A DNA stretch of 64,000 nucleotides. Source: Pseudomonas batumici. Lineage in GTDB: Bacteria; Pseudomonadota; Gammaproteobacteria; Pseudomonadales; Pseudomonadaceae. The translations under genes and the position numbers were made by a program. Below the pieces are notes generated by a model that saw nothing but the letters and a program-made list of their open reading frames with translations, was not told the DNA's origin and ran no database searches. This document shows positions 9,894 through 18,837 of this stretch, in pieces. Numbering within the stretch: position 1 is the first letter of the stretch; each line of letters starts with the position of its first letter. Location: the NCBI RefSeq assembly GCF_000820515.1, contig NZ_JXDG01000014.1:1-64000 (forward strand), in the 5' to 3' direction.

Positions 9894-10865
9894 ATGTCCG
9901 CTTTCGTGGGTATCGACACAGCCAAAAACACCTTCGACATCGCTACGCCGTTGGACAACGGCAAGTTCCGTACGAAGGCCAAGCTGCCCAATAACGCTTC
10001 AGGCTTCAGCGAGGTCGAGGCCTGGCTGGAGAAACATGCCGATCCGCAAGCCTGGGTCGTCATGGAGGCTACCGGCACCTATCACGAGGCTCTCGCAGAC
10101 TTCCTGCATGCAAAAGGTTATCGAGTTTGCATCGTTAACCCTGCCGTCATTCATGCGTTCGGCAAGGAGGATTTGCGTCGGGTCAAAACCGACAAAGCCG
10201 ATGCCAAACTGATCGCCGCCTATGCCCAGCAGAAGCAGCACAAACTCAGAGCCTGGGTACCAGAACTGCCTGCTCGCCGTCGTTTAAGGGCTTTAGTCCG
10301 GCGACTGGAGGATCTCCAGGAAATCCTGCAAATGGAGACCAACCGCCTGGACGTCGCCCAAGCCAACGTCCAAGCCTCGATCCTGTCCGTGATCAATCAC
10401 GTGAAAAGTGAGATTGCCGCGACTCAGAAGGCCATCAAAGACAACATTGATGACGATCCTGACCTACGTCAGAAGCGTGATTTGATCGTGTCCATCGACG
10501 GGTTGGGTGAAACGAGCGCCGCCTTGATCCTCGCCGAACTGGGCGACCCTCTGGACTACAGTGGCCCTCGCGCTGTTGTGGCATTTGCAGGCCTGAATCC
10601 ATTGATAGACCAATCAGGTAACTACGTTGGTCCGACGCCGATATCCAAGACCGGCTCGGCCAGCCTACGGACCGGAATGTACATGCCTGCGATGGTGGCG
10701 ATGAGATGGAACCCGGCGGTCAGGGCACTGAGCGAGCGCCTGAAAGCCAAAGGAAAGGCCCCTAAACAGATCATCTGTGCAGCAATGCGCAAGCTGTTAC
10801 ATCTGGTCTACGGAGTGCTCAAATCAGGCATACCGTTTGACCCAAACATCGCGCTTGCGCGATGA
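9894..10865 (+). CDS. IS110-family DEDD recombinase (transposase)
   Basis: 323-residue RNA-guided recombinase. The N-terminal RuvC-like domain shows the tetrad D8 (FVGIDTAKN), E58 (VVMEATGTYHE), D100 and D103 (RVKTDKADAKLIA). A coiled-coil region follows at about 125-190, then the C-terminal Tnp domain with GLGETSAALILAELGD and AGLNPLIDQSGNYVG, where S241 of QSG is the likely catalytic serine. The ATG at 9894 follows CAGGGAGAAGACC; an upstream ATG at 9861 lacks such a site. The gene ends 17 bases before the right end. Length and motif spacing match functional IS110 enzymes, with no frameshift. Confidence 0.95.
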   Translation: MSAFVGIDTAKNTFDIATPLDNGKFRTKAKLPNNASGFSEVEAWLEKHADPQAWVVMEATGTYHEALADFLHAKGYRVCIVNPAVIHAFGKEDLRRVKTDKADAKLIAAYAQQKQHKLRAWVPELPARRRLRALVRRLEDLQEILQMETNRLDVAQANVQASILSVINHVKSEIAATQKAIKDNIDDDPDLRQKRDLIVSIDGLGETSAALILAELGDPLDYSGPRAVVAFAGLNPLIDQSGNYVGPTPISKTGSASLRTGMYMPAMVAMRWNPAVRALSERLKAKGKAPKQIICAAMRKLLHLVYGVLKSGIPFDPNIALAR

Positions 10866-10882
10866 GGGTCAAGACGGTATCT
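10855..10882 (+). promoter_or_regulatory. Half of a possible junction promoter at the IS right end
   Basis: TTGCGC (10855-10860) followed by a 17-base spacer and TATCT (10878-10882). When the element is a circle the next base is the T at 9659, giving TATCTT as a -10 box just ahead of the candidate bridge RNA. In the integrated form the -10 would be TATCTA facing pncC. Confidence 0.4.
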
Positions 10883-10918
10883 ACAAGGGTTCCGCTTCGC
10901 CCCGACCAGGAGAGGAAC

Positions 10919-11419
10919 GTGGACGAAATCACCCGGCTTGCCGCCGAACTCGGCAAGCGCTTGCAGACGCTCAAGGCCCAGGTCACCACCGCCGAGTCCT
11001 GCACCGGCGGCGGCATCGCCGAGGCGATCACCCGGATTCCCGGCAGTTCGACCTGGTTCGAAGCCGGTTATGTGACCTATTCCAACAAACAGAAGACCCT
11101 CCAACTGGACGTGCCCGAGGTCTTGTTCGGCCAGGTCGGCGCTGTCAGCCGTGAAGTGGTCGAGGCCATGGTCCGCGGCGCCCAGGCCTACAGCGCGGCA
11201 CGCTTCGCCGTAGCGGTCAGCGGCGTGGCCGGGCCGGATGGCGGTTCCGCCGAGAAACCGGTGGGCACCGTCTGGCTGGCCTGGGGCTGCGGCGACGAAG
11301 TGATTGCCGAGCGCCGGCACTTTCCCGGCGACCGCGACGCGGTCCGTCGACAAACGGTTCTGGCCGCGCTGGAAGGCCTGTTACGACGGGCGGAAGCAGA
11401 AATCGCAAATCAGGGGTAG
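10919..11419 (+). CDS. pncC: Nicotinamide-nucleotide amidohydrolase (CinA C-terminal type)
   Basis: Deamidates nicotinamide mononucleotide to nicotinate mononucleotide in pyridine nucleotide recycling. This 166-residue form consists of the CinA C-terminal domain alone, with the catalytic serine motif [16 protein letters not shown] and the SGVAGPDGG and GTVWLAWG signatures. The start is the GTG at 10919 with AGGAGAGG just upstream; homologues start the same way ([11 protein letters not shown]). It is immediately upstream of recA, as in other Pseudomonas where this gene is called cinA. The IS110 right end lies only 36 bases before the start codon, so its former promoter region has been replaced or displaced. 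Confidence 0.93.
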   Translation: MDEITRLAAELGKRLQTLKAQVTTAESCTGGGIAEAITRIPGSSTWFEAGYVTYSNKQKTLQLDVPEVLFGQVGAVSREVVEAMVRGAQAYSAARFAVAVSGVAGPDGGSAEKPVGTVWLAWGCGDEVIAERRHFPGDRDAVRRQTVLAALEGLLRRAEAEIANQG

Positions 11420-11446
11420 GCGATCCGCCGACGCTGTGGAATAATA

Positions 11447-11462
11447 CTGGCTACTTATACAG
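11447..11462 (+). promoter_or_regulatory. LexA (SOS) box of recA
   Basis: CTGGCTACTTATACAG matches the LexA pattern CTG-N10-CAG, 40 bases before the recA start and overlapping the likely promoter. recA induction by DNA damage through LexA is established in Pseudomonas. Confidence 0.85.
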
Positions 11463-11502
11463 GTGTTGGCCGTCAGGCCTTATTGATTACGTGAGGACTT
11501 TA

Positions 11503-12564
11503 ATGGACGACAACAAGAAGAAAGCCTTGGCTGCGGCCTTGGGTCAGATCGAACGTCAATTCGGCAAGGGTGCCGTGATGCGGATGGGCGATCATGACCG
11601 TCAGGCGATCCCTTCGATCTCCACCGGTTCCCTGGGCCTGGACATTGCGCTGGGCATCGGCGGTCTGCCGAAAGGCCGTATCGTCGAGATCTACGGTCCG
11701 GAATCCTCGGGTAAGACCACCCTGACGCTTTCCGTCATCGCCCAGGCGCAAAAAGCCGGTGCGACCTGCGCCTTCGTCGACGCCGAACACGCCCTGGACC
11801 CTGAATACGCCGGCAAGCTGGGCGTCAATGTCGACGACCTGCTGGTCTCTCAGCCGGACACCGGCGAGCAGGCCCTGGAGATCACCGACATGCTGGTGCG
11901 CTCCAACGCGGTGGACGTGATCATCGTCGACTCCGTGGCCGCCCTGGTGCCAAAAGCGGAAATCGAAGGTGAAATGGGCGACATGCACGTCGGCCTGCAA
12001 GCCCGTCTGATGTCCCAGGCACTGCGCAAGATCACCGGTAACATCAAGAACGCCAATTGCCTGGTGATCTTCATCAACCAGATCCGCATGAAGATCGGCG
12101 TGATGTTCGGCAGCCCTGAGACCACCACCGGTGGTAACGCGCTGAAGTTCTACGCCTCGGTGCGCCTGGACATCCGCCGTACCGGCGCGGTGAAGGAAGG
12201 CGACGAAGTGGTGGGCAGCGAAACCCGCGTCAAGGTCGTGAAGAACAAGGTGGCTTCGCCGTTCCGTCAGGCCGAGTTCCAGATCCTTTACGGCAAGGGC
12301 ATCTACCTGAACGGCGAGATGATCGACCTGGGCGTGCTGCACGGTTTCGTCGAGAAATCCGGTGCCTGGTACAGCTACAACGGCAGCAAGATCGGTCAGG
12401 GCAAGGCCAACTCGGCCAAGTTCCTGGCGGATAACCCGGAAGTCGCCGCGGCCCTCGAGAAGCAACTGCGTGACAAGCTGCTGAATGCTGGCGCGGGTGC
12501 CGACGTCAAAGGCGTAGCCACCGTTGACGAGACCGAAGATGATCTGGCTGACGCCGATATCTGA
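11503..12564 (+). CDS. recA: Recombinase A
   Basis: Central recombinase: forms filaments on single-stranded DNA, catalyses strand exchange and triggers LexA self-cleavage. The 353-residue protein has Walker [11 protein letters not shown], the [12 protein letters not shown] loop L1 region, [13 protein letters not shown] and an acidic C-terminal tail. The start ATG at 11503 follows GTGAGGACTTTA. recX is 8 bases downstream and pncC is upstream, the usual arrangement. Confidence 0.99.
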   Translation: MDDNKKKALAAALGQIERQFGKGAVMRMGDHDRQAIPSISTGSLGLDIALGIGGLPKGRIVEIYGPESSGKTTLTLSVIAQAQKAGATCAFVDAEHALDPEYAGKLGVNVDDLLVSQPDTGEQALEITDMLVRSNAVDVIIVDSVAALVPKAEIEGEMGDMHVGLQARLMSQALRKITGNIKNANCLVIFINQIRMKIGVMFGSPETTTGGNALKFYASVRLDIRRTGAVKEGDEVVGSETRVKVVKNKVASPFRQAEFQILYGKGIYLNGEMIDLGVLHGFVEKSGAWYSYNGSKIGQGKANSAKFLADNPEVAAALEKQLRDKLLNAGAGADVKGVATVDETEDDLADADI

Positions 12565-12572
12565 GTGAGCCA

Positions 12573-13040
12573 ATGAGCGCCGTACTGGATACCCCGGTCG
12601 CCGTACGGCGTACTGCCATGGACCTGCTTGCGCGACGCGAGCACGGTCGAGTCGAGCTGACGCGTAAACTGCGTCAGCGCGGCGCCCCACCTGAAATGAT
12701 CGACACAGAACTCGACCGCTTGACGGAAGAGGGGCTGTTGTCCGAATCCCGCTACCTCGAAAGCTTCGTTTCCTACCGTGCCCGTTCCGGCTACGGCCCT
12801 ATGCGTATTCGCGAAGAGCTGAGCCAGCGCGGCCTGCAACGTGCCGATATCGAGTTGGCCTTGCGTGAAAGCGGTTTCGACTGGCAAGCGCAGCTGGAAG
12901 ACACCTGGCGCCGCAAATTCGCCGGGCATTTGCCCACTGACGCCCGTGAGCGTGCCCAGCAGGGACGCTTCCTGAGTTATCGGGGTTATTCCATGGACAT
13001 GATCGGCCGCCTGTTCAGCGGCCGTGGGCTGGATGACTGA
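12573..13040 (+). CDS. recX: Regulatory protein RecX
   Basis: Binds RecA filaments and limits their growth. The 155-residue protein shows three-helix RecX repeats ([26 protein letters not shown] and [16 protein letters not shown]). It lies 8 bases after recA and is presumably expressed from the same SOS-controlled transcript. It converges end to end with the LOG-family gene, with no intergenic base. Confidence 0.95.
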   Translation: MSAVLDTPVAVRRTAMDLLARREHGRVELTRKLRQRGAPPEMIDTELDRLTEEGLLSESRYLESFVSYRARSGYGPMRIREELSQRGLQRADIELALRESGFDWQAQLEDTWRRKFAGHLPTDARERAQQGRFLSYRGYSMDMIGRLFSGRGLDD

Positions 13041-14156
13041 TCAGGTTGCCTTGATCGGTTCGCGCGTGCGTTCCTGTGCCGGCGCCTTGGCCTTGCTCCA
13101 GTTTTCCGTCCTGTTGATGAAGTCCACCAGCTCCCGCAGGCGCCCCTGGTCGCGGGCCGTGAAGGCGAACGACAAGCGCGTCAAATGGTCGAACTGCGGT
13201 TCATCGTGTTGCTGGTCATCGCAGGCACCCTGATAAAAGTGCCCGTTGACGCACAGGTCGGCAAAGTCCTTTTGTATCTGTTCCATCGCCCGTTCGTTGA
13301 GCGGATGATTCATGCGGATCACGAACTGCTTTTTCAGCCAGCGGCTGGAGTGGAAATTGCTGTAGAACCGCTTGATCTCTTCCACCGCCTCGTCGGCGTT
13401 GTAGACCAGGCGCATCAGTTTCAGGTCGTTGGGCAGAATGTAGTGATTGGCCTCCAGTTGATTGCGGATGAAGTCCAGAGCTCCCTGCCAGAAGCTGCCC
13501 CCTGGGGCATCCAGCAGAATCACCGGAACCAGCGGGCTCTTGCCGGTCTGGATCAGGGTCAGCACTTCCAGTGCCTCATCGAGGGTGCCAAAGCCGCCGG
13601 GGCAGAGCACCAGGGCATCGGCTTCCTTGACGAAGAACAGCTTGCGGGTAAAGAAAAAGTGGAAGGACAGCAGGTTCTGCGTACCGTCCACGGTTGAATT
13701 GGCGTGTTGTTCGAAGGGCAGGGTGATGTTGAACCCGAGGCTGTGTTCCAGGCCGGCACCTTCGTGGGCCGCAGCCATAATGCCGCCACCGCCACCGGTG
13801 ATGACCATCAGGTTGGAATGGGCCAGCGCCGTGCCCAGTGCGCGGGCTTGTGCATAGAGCGGATGTTCGGTGGGCGTTCGCGCCGAGCCGAACACCGTGA
13901 CCTTGCGGCGACCCTTGAACTGGTCCAGCACGCGAAAGGCGTTCTCCAGTTCACGCAGGGTTTGCAGGACGATCTTCGCATTCCAGCGGTTGCGGTCGTC
14001 CTGGGCCATGCGCAGGACGGTCAGCATCATGTCTCGGTAAAGCGCAAGGTTCGGACTATTGGGAGCAACCTGGTTGAGTTGTTCTTCGACCCGGCTAAGG
14101 TCGATACCGTTGTTCTGGAAATGACGGGACAGCAAGTCATTCGGTTCGTAAGGCAT
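13041..14156 (-). CDS. LOG-family nucleotide-5'-monophosphate nucleosidase-like protein
   Basis: 371-residue Rossmann-like protein of the TIGR00730/LOG family. The signature is clear: VFGSARTPTEHPLY, GGGGGIMAAAHEGA and the PGGFGTLDEAL motif that binds phosphate and carries the catalytic glutamate. Some relatives cleave nucleotide monophosphates to base and ribose-5-phosphate, as E. coli PpnN does; plant LOG makes active cytokinin. Extra N- and C-terminal regions (FSNFHSSRWLKKQFVIRMNHPL) mark it as a longer bacterial subgroup. The exact substrate is unproven. Confidence 0.85.
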   Translation of the reverse strand: MPYEPNDLLSRHFQNNGIDLSRVEEQLNQVAPNSPNLALYRDMMLTVLRMAQDDRNRWNAKIVLQTLRELENAFRVLDQFKGRRKVTVFGSARTPTEHPLYAQARALGTALAHSNLMVITGGGGGIMAAAHEGAGLEHSLGFNITLPFEQHANSTVDGTQNLLSFHFFFTRKLFFVKEADALVLCPGGFGTLDEALEVLTLIQTGKSPLVPVILLDAPGGSFWQGALDFIRNQLEANHYILPNDLKLMRLVYNADEAVEEIKRFYSNFHSSRWLKKQFVIRMNHPLNERAMEQIQKDFADLCVNGHFYQGACDDQQHDEPQFDHLTRLSFAFTARDQGRLRELVDFINRTENWSKAKAPAQERTREPIKAT

Positions 14157-14397
14157 TCAACGTCTCCTTCTGCACGGAACCCTTGGCGTGGCCGAAAGAA
14201 AGTTCGCCAAGGCCGCGTCACTGCATGTGTCGCATGTGTGCCATGTCGATTTGATGATGAGCCTATAAAGTCATGGCTGGCAACCGCTTATTGCCCCTTT
14301 GCAAAGGACTTTAGCTGCTTCTCGCAAGGGTTGCGCGGGGCGGGAGGTGGAACTGCGCACCGATGACAGGCAGCGGCGCGCCAGGCAACAACAGGGG

Positions 14398-14829
14398 TTA
14401 CTTTTTCTTTTTCGCCGCGGTTTCTTTCGGGCAGTCGCTTTCCACGAAACGTGCGGAAGTGACGGGGCGGTTGCTCTTGTTCTCGGTGAACTCATAGCGC
14501 ATGACGGCGCCCCTGGCCATCAACTTGCGGTAGTTGGCGTTACGGCAGACGCTGGCCCCCAGTTGCAGATAAACCGCCTTGGCGTTATCGCGCATGTTTT
14601 GCGCGTAGTCGGACTGGACGCTCAGGTGGTCGATCAGCTCGCTGCCTTCAACGGTGTAGCCGACATCGAGGATGTTCTCGTCGAGCTCACGGGGCAGGCC
14701 CACGTTGCTCTCTTCTGCCACGTCCTTGAGCATTTTGTTCAGTTCGAAATCCTTCAACGATGCCGCCTGGGCGGCGCTGAAAGGCAGGGCCAGTAAAAGG
14801 GCCAGGGACGGTACGATACGGCGCAGCAT
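14398..14829 (-). CDS. Small secreted protein, PA3611-like
   Basis: 143-residue exported protein with a clear signal peptide (RRIVPSLALLLALPFSAAQA, cut before ASLKDF). The mature part has two cysteines (ASVCRNANY and ESDCPKETA) that could form a disulfide, and a lysine tail. It resembles the small protein encoded near recA in P. aeruginosa and annotated as a quorum-regulated virulence factor (PA3611); I recognise this from sequence and neighbourhood and cannot confirm a role here. The gene stands alone; the 240 bases between it and the LOG gene show no feature I can name. Confidence 0.7.
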   Translation of the reverse strand: MLRRIVPSLALLLALPFSAAQAASLKDFELNKMLKDVAEESNVGLPRELDENILDVGYTVEGSELIDHLSVQSDYAQNMRDNAKAVYLQLGASVCRNANYRKLMARGAVMRYEFTENKSNRPVTSARFVESDCPKETAAKKKK

Positions 14830-15058
14830 GCAACTCTCCTGATTCGGTAACTGGTGCTTCGACCCTTTACCGGGGCGTGCGTTCAGTGGTCGCGAAGTAT
14901 AGAGGGCGGTTGTAGGCCCTACTAGGGTGAGGCTGACGGAAATGTCGACGTCTGAAGGCCCAAACGGTCCTTGGGTCTCTGGTAGACTTCGCGCACTTTA
15001 TGCTTTTGCGAGTCGTATTTTTCGTGTTCATCCCTTCCTCCCGCCAGTGTCTTGCGCG

Positions 15059-15769
15059 ATGAGCCACGCTGTCTCCCGTCTGCGGGCCGAGCGCCTGGCC
15101 CGGGCAAAAACACCCTTCCTCGCTCGTGGGTCACGAGCCGAGCGTTGCCCGGGCTGCCGTGTGATTCCACAGTATTGCCTGTGCGCCTGGCGCCCCAGGG
15201 TGGCCTCGAATTCGGCCATGTGCCTGCTGATGCACGATGTCGAGCCGATGAAACCGAGCAACACCGGCTGGCTGATCGCCGATGTGATCGCCGACACCAG
15301 CGCCTTCAGTTGGTCGCGGACCGAAGTCGACCCACAACTGCTGGCCCTGCTGGACGATCCGCAGTGGCAGCCGTTCATCGTGTTCCCGGGGGAGTTCGTG
15401 GCGCCTGAGCGGGTGGTGACACAGGTGCCGCCCGTACCCGGCAAGCGCCCGTTGTTTATCCTGCTGGACGCGACCTGGACCGAAGCGCGCAAGATGTTTC
15501 GCAAGAGCCCTTATCTGGAGCGTTTCCCGGTGCTGAGCCTGGAATCCGAACAGTTGTCCCGCTACAAGCTGCGTCGTTCCAAGCGCGATGATCATTTCTG
15601 CACCGCGGAAGTCGCGGCGTTGTGCCTGGAACTGGCCGGGGACACCCGTGCGGCCCAAGGGCTGGACGCATTACTGGACGTGTTTACCGCGCATTACCTG
15701 GGTGCCAAGTTTCAGTTGCCGATCAACATTGAAGATGAAGCCCACGAGCAGCTGAAGACTTTCCTGTAA
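15059..15769 (+). CDS. tapT: tRNA-uridine aminocarboxypropyltransferase (DTW domain)
   Basis: Adds the 3-amino-3-carboxypropyl group from SAM to uridine 47 of tRNAs (acp3U). The 236-residue protein has an N-terminal C4 cluster (RCPGCRVIPQYCLC), the LLMHDVEPMKPSNTGWLI segment and the DTW motif in LLDATWTEARKMFR. The open frame begins at 14927, but the ATG at 15059 is where homologues begin (AVSRLRAERLA). The name is based on the characterised E. coli YfiP/TapT family. Confidence 0.87.
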   Translation: MSHAVSRLRAERLARAKTPFLARGSRAERCPGCRVIPQYCLCAWRPRVASNSAMCLLMHDVEPMKPSNTGWLIADVIADTSAFSWSRTEVDPQLLALLDDPQWQPFIVFPGEFVAPERVVTQVPPVPGKRPLFILLDATWTEARKMFRKSPYLERFPVLSLESEQLSRYKLRRSKRDDHFCTAEVAALCLELAGDTRAAQGLDALLDVFTAHYLGAKFQLPINIEDEAHEQLKTFL

Positions 15770-15822
15770 TCTAGTGGCTGCACAGCGTCGAGCCTGACGC
15801 ATAAAACAGGATCATTGGAAAA

Positions 15823-16473
15823 ATGACCACGTACGACATCCTGATTGCCGACGACCATCCTCTCTTTCGCAGCGCCCTGCACCAGGCGCTGACCCTGGGT
15901 CTGGGGCCCGACGTGCGCTTGGTGGAGGCGGCCAGCATTGCCGAGCTGGAAACCCGTCTCACCGAGAAAGCCGATTGGGACCTGGTCCTGCTGGACCTGA
16001 ACATGCCGGGTGCCTACGGATTTTCCGGCCTGGTGCTGCTGCGCGGCCAATACCCGCAGATTCCGGTGGTCATGGTCTCGGCCCAGGAAGAAGCCTCGGT
16101 GGTGGTGCGCTCCCGTGAGTTCGGTGCCAGCGGTTTCATCCCCAAATCCAGTTCCCTGGAAGTGATCCAGCAAGCGGTGCGCAGTGTCCTCGATGGCGAT
16201 GTCTGGTGGCCGCCCCAGGCCTTCGAAGCCGTCAGCGTGTCCGCCGAGGCCAAGGCCGCCAGTGAAGGCCTCGCCAGTCTGACGCCCCAGCAGTTCCGGG
16301 TATTGACCATGGTGTGCGAAGGTTTGTTGAATAAACAGATTGCTTACGAGCTGAGCGTTTCGGAGGCGACCATCAAGGCCCACGTCACGGCGATTTTCCG
16401 CAAGCTGGGGGTGCGCACCCGAACCCAGGCGGCGCTGTTGCTGCAACAACTTGAGTCAATTTCGAGCCAGTAG
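15823..16473 (+). CDS. erdR: NarL-type response regulator ErdR
   Basis: Two-component response regulator with a receiver domain (residues 5-120; acceptor D58 in VLLDLNMPG, acidic pair DD at 10-11, K in IPKSS) and a C-terminal LuxR-type helix-turn-helix (SLTPQQFRVLTMVCEGLLNKQIAYELSVSEATIKAHVTAIFRKL). It matches P. aeruginosa ErdR (PA3604) in sequence type and neighbour (dgkA next). ErdR controls ethanol and acetate metabolism genes in that species. No sensor kinase is nearby, as expected for this orphan regulator. Confidence 0.87.
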   Translation: MTTYDILIADDHPLFRSALHQALTLGLGPDVRLVEAASIAELETRLTEKADWDLVLLDLNMPGAYGFSGLVLLRGQYPQIPVVMVSAQEEASVVVRSREFGASGFIPKSSSLEVIQQAVRSVLDGDVWWPPQAFEAVSVSAEAKAASEGLASLTPQQFRVLTMVCEGLLNKQIAYELSVSEATIKAHVTAIFRKLGVRTRTQAALLLQQLESISSQ

Positions 16474-16547
16474 TTGCTGGCTCTTTCATCGTTGTTTGAC
16501 GCTGGTTGCGTTAGTTTTCCTACTCCATTTCTCGTAGTTGCCTACTT

Positions 16548-16913
16548 ATGCCGTCACCCTTCAAAGGTCAAACCGGTTTTAAACGTGTGCTTAACGCGGT
16601 GGGTTATTCTTTCGATGGCTTGCGGGCGGCGTTTACCGGCGAGGCGGCGTTTCGCCAACTTGTCTGGCTCAACGCCGTGTTGATCCCGTTGGCGTTCTTT
16701 TTCCATGTCAGTCGGGTCGAGCGTGCGCTGTTGATTGCCGTGTGCCTGCTGGCGTTGATCGTCGAATTGCTCAATTCGGCGGTCGAAGCGGCCATTGACC
16801 GCATCTCCCTCGACCGTCATCCCTTGTCCAAGAATGCCAAGGACATGGGCAGCGCCGCGCAGTTCGTGGCGCTGAGCATGATCGCCCTGGTCTGGGCGGT
16901 CATTCTGCTTTAA
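16548..16913 (+). CDS. dgkA: Diacylglycerol kinase
   Basis: Small trimeric inner-membrane kinase recycling diacylglycerol to phosphatidic acid. The 121-residue protein has three membrane helices and the signature ELLNSAVEAAIDRI with the catalytic glutamates. It is the usual neighbour of erdR and lies 74 bases downstream. Length is normal. Confidence 0.96.
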   Translation: MPSPFKGQTGFKRVLNAVGYSFDGLRAAFTGEAAFRQLVWLNAVLIPLAFFFHVSRVERALLIAVCLLALIVELLNSAVEAAIDRISLDRHPLSKNAKDMGSAAQFVALSMIALVWAVILL

Positions 16914-16937
16914 GCGCAGGCAGTTTTCGTACAGAGC

Positions 16938-17864
16938 CTAGGCAATATTCGGCAGGACGATCTCGTCGCTGCGTTGAACCCCGGCGGTAAAGGCGCGGCA
17001 CAGTTCGAGGAATTCGCGCATGGCGGAGGTCTGGTATTTCTGTTTGTGCCAGATGAAATAGAACTGTCGCGACAGGTCCAGGTCCGGGGTTTCCACCGGC
17101 ACCAGGCTGCCACGGCGGAAGGCATCGCGCAGGGCCAGGCGCGAAATGCAGCCGATCCCCAGGCCCGACTCCACCGCGCGCTTGATCGCTTCGGTGTGTT
17201 CCAGTTCCAGGCGGATATTCAGCGCGCTGCGATGATGACGCATGGCCTGGTCGAAGGTCAGGCGCGTACCGGATCCCTGTTCGCGCAGGATCCAGGCTTC
17301 ATGGGTCAGTTCTTCCAGGCTCGCCTGGCCGCGCAGGGCCAGCGGGTGCCGGGGCGCGCAGAACACCACCAGTTCGTCTTCCACCCAGGTCTGCACTTCG
17401 ATGTCCGGGTGGCTGCAATCGCCCTCGATCAGACCCAGGTCAATTTCGTAGTGCGCGACCTGTTGCACAATATTGGCGGTGTTCTGCACATGCAACTTGA
17501 CTTGGCTTTCCGGGTGCACCTGCATGAAGCTGCCGATCAGCAGGGTTGCCAGGTAATTGCCGATGGTCAGGGTGGCCCCCACCGCCAGCGAGCCGAAACC
17601 GGACTTGCCGTTGAGCAGGTCCTCGATCTCCTTGGCCTGGTCCAGCAGCGCCACGGCCTGGGGCAACAGTTGTTTACCCAGGGCATTGAGGCTCAGGCGC
17701 TTGCCGGCGCGGTCGAACAACTGACAGCTCGACTGGCGCTCCAGCTCGGTGATCGAGGTGCTCGCGGCGGATTGTGACAAGGCCAGCAGCCCGGCAGCCC
17801 GGGACACGCTTTCTTGCTGGGCGACGGCGACGAAGACCTGAAGTTGACGGAGAGTAAATCGCAT
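16938..17864 (-). CDS. finR: LysR-type regulator FinR
   Basis: 308-residue LysR regulator with an N-terminal winged helix (FTLRQLQVFVAVAQQESVSRAAGLLALSQSAASTSITELE) and a periplasmic-binding-like sensor domain. It is divergent from fpr. In P. putida and P. aeruginosa the LysR gene at this place is FinR, required for fpr induction by superoxide and other stress. The 120-base shared control region is AT-rich (17865-17940). Confidence 0.9.
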   Translation of the reverse strand: MRFTLRQLQVFVAVAQQESVSRAAGLLALSQSAASTSITELERQSSCQLFDRAGKRLSLNALGKQLLPQAVALLDQAKEIEDLLNGKSGFGSLAVGATLTIGNYLATLLIGSFMQVHPESQVKLHVQNTANIVQQVAHYEIDLGLIEGDCSHPDIEVQTWVEDELVVFCAPRHPLALRGQASLEELTHEAWILREQGSGTRLTFDQAMRHHRSALNIRLELEHTEAIKRAVESGLGIGCISRLALRDAFRRGSLVPVETPDLDLSRQFYFIWHKQKYQTSAMREFLELCRAFTAGVQRSDEIVLPNIA

Positions 17865-17987
17865 ATCTATATAACCGATAACCCTTATCTTGATAATTCA
17901 TTTAACAGATATTGTCGCCGCCATTAGAATGCTATGCAATTGCGCGTCATCGACGGCGCAGGCCAAATTCCCAGGAGCCCCATCCAA

Positions 17988-18767
17988 ATGAGCAACATGA
18001 ATCACGAGCGTGTCCTCAGTGTTCACCACTGGAACGACACTCTGTTCAGCTTCAAGTGCACCCGCGACCCGGGCCTGCGCTTTGAAAACGGTCAGTTCGT
18101 GATGATCGGTCTGCAACAGCCCAATGGCCGACCGTTGATGCGTGCTTATTCCATTGCCAGCCCGAACTGGGAAGAGCATCTCGAGTTCTTCAGCATCAAG
18201 GTGCCGGACGGTCCGTTGACCTCCCAGTTGCAGCACCTGAAGGAAGGCGACGAGATCATCATCAGCAAGAAGCCTACGGGGACCCTGGTGCTTGACGACC
18301 TCAAGCCGGGCAAGCACCTGTACCTGCTCAGCACCGGTACCGGCCTCGCACCGTTCATGAGCGTGATCCAGGACCCGGAAACCTACGAGCGTTTCGAGAA
18401 GGTGATCCTGTGCCACGGCGTGCGCTACGTCAATGAAGTGGCCTACCGCGAGTTCATCACCGAGCATCTGCCGCAGAATGAATTCTTCGGTGAAGCCCTG
18501 CGTGAGAAGCTGATCTACTACCCCACCGTGACCCGCGAGCCGTTCGAGAATGAAGGTCGCCTGACCGACCTCATGCGCAGTGGCAAGCTGTTCAGCGACA
18601 TCGGCCTGCCGCCGATCAACCCGCAGGACGACCGTGCCATGCTGTGCGGCAGCCCGAGCATGCTCGACGAAACCAGCGAAGTGCTCAACAGCTTCGGCCT
18701 GACCGTCTCGCCGCGCATGCGCGAGCCGGGTGACTACCTGATCGAGCGTGCGTTCGTCGAGAAATAA
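17988..18767 (+). CDS. fpr: Ferredoxin-NADP+ reductase
   Basis: FAD enzyme that exchanges electrons between NADP(H) and ferredoxin/flavodoxin and supports Fe-S repair under oxidative stress. The 259-residue protein has the FAD motif RAYSIASPNWEE, the NADP-binding LLSTGTGLAPFMS, LCHGVR and the C-terminal ERAFVEK. The ATG at 17988 fits homologues (MSNMNHERVLSVHHWNDTLFSF); the open frame begins earlier at 17934. Control by divergent FinR is expected. Confidence 0.95.
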   Translation: MSNMNHERVLSVHHWNDTLFSFKCTRDPGLRFENGQFVMIGLQQPNGRPLMRAYSIASPNWEEHLEFFSIKVPDGPLTSQLQHLKEGDEIIISKKPTGTLVLDDLKPGKHLYLLSTGTGLAPFMSVIQDPETYERFEKVILCHGVRYVNEVAYREFITEHLPQNEFFGEALREKLIYYPTVTREPFENEGRLTDLMRSGKLFSDIGLPPINPQDDRAMLCGSPSMLDETSEVLNSFGLTVSPRMREPGDYLIERAFVEK

Positions 18768-18783
18768 GCGTCCGCGTTGAAAC

Positions 18784-18823
18784 ACAAAGCCCGCGTTGCC
18801 TGGGAAGGCAACGCGGGCTTTGT
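18784..18823. terminator. Bidirectional terminator between fpr and trmO
   Basis: A 17-bp perfect inverted repeat (18784-18800 with 18807-18823, core AAAGCCCGCGTTGCC) separates two convergent genes. It is the strongest hairpin in this part of the window. Confidence 0.88.
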
Positions 18824-18837
18824 CGTTTCTGGTGGTT

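Larger units (their letters stand above)
9659..10882 (+). mobile_element. Complete IS110-family insertion sequence
   Basis: 1224-base element with a DEDD-type recombinase gene and a 235-base non-coding left end. Ends were set by rebuilding the target: joining 9658 to 10883 gives AAGCCAGCTCCTACAAGGG, the reverse complement of the opposite REP arm apart from the last bases. A CT core dinucleotide is present both at 9657-9658 and at the right end (10881-10882). There are no terminal inverted repeats and no target duplication beyond the core, as expected for the IS110 group. IS621 of E. coli, a member of the same group, also uses REP sequences and a CT core. The reading frame is intact, so the copy may be active. 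Confidence 0.92.
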
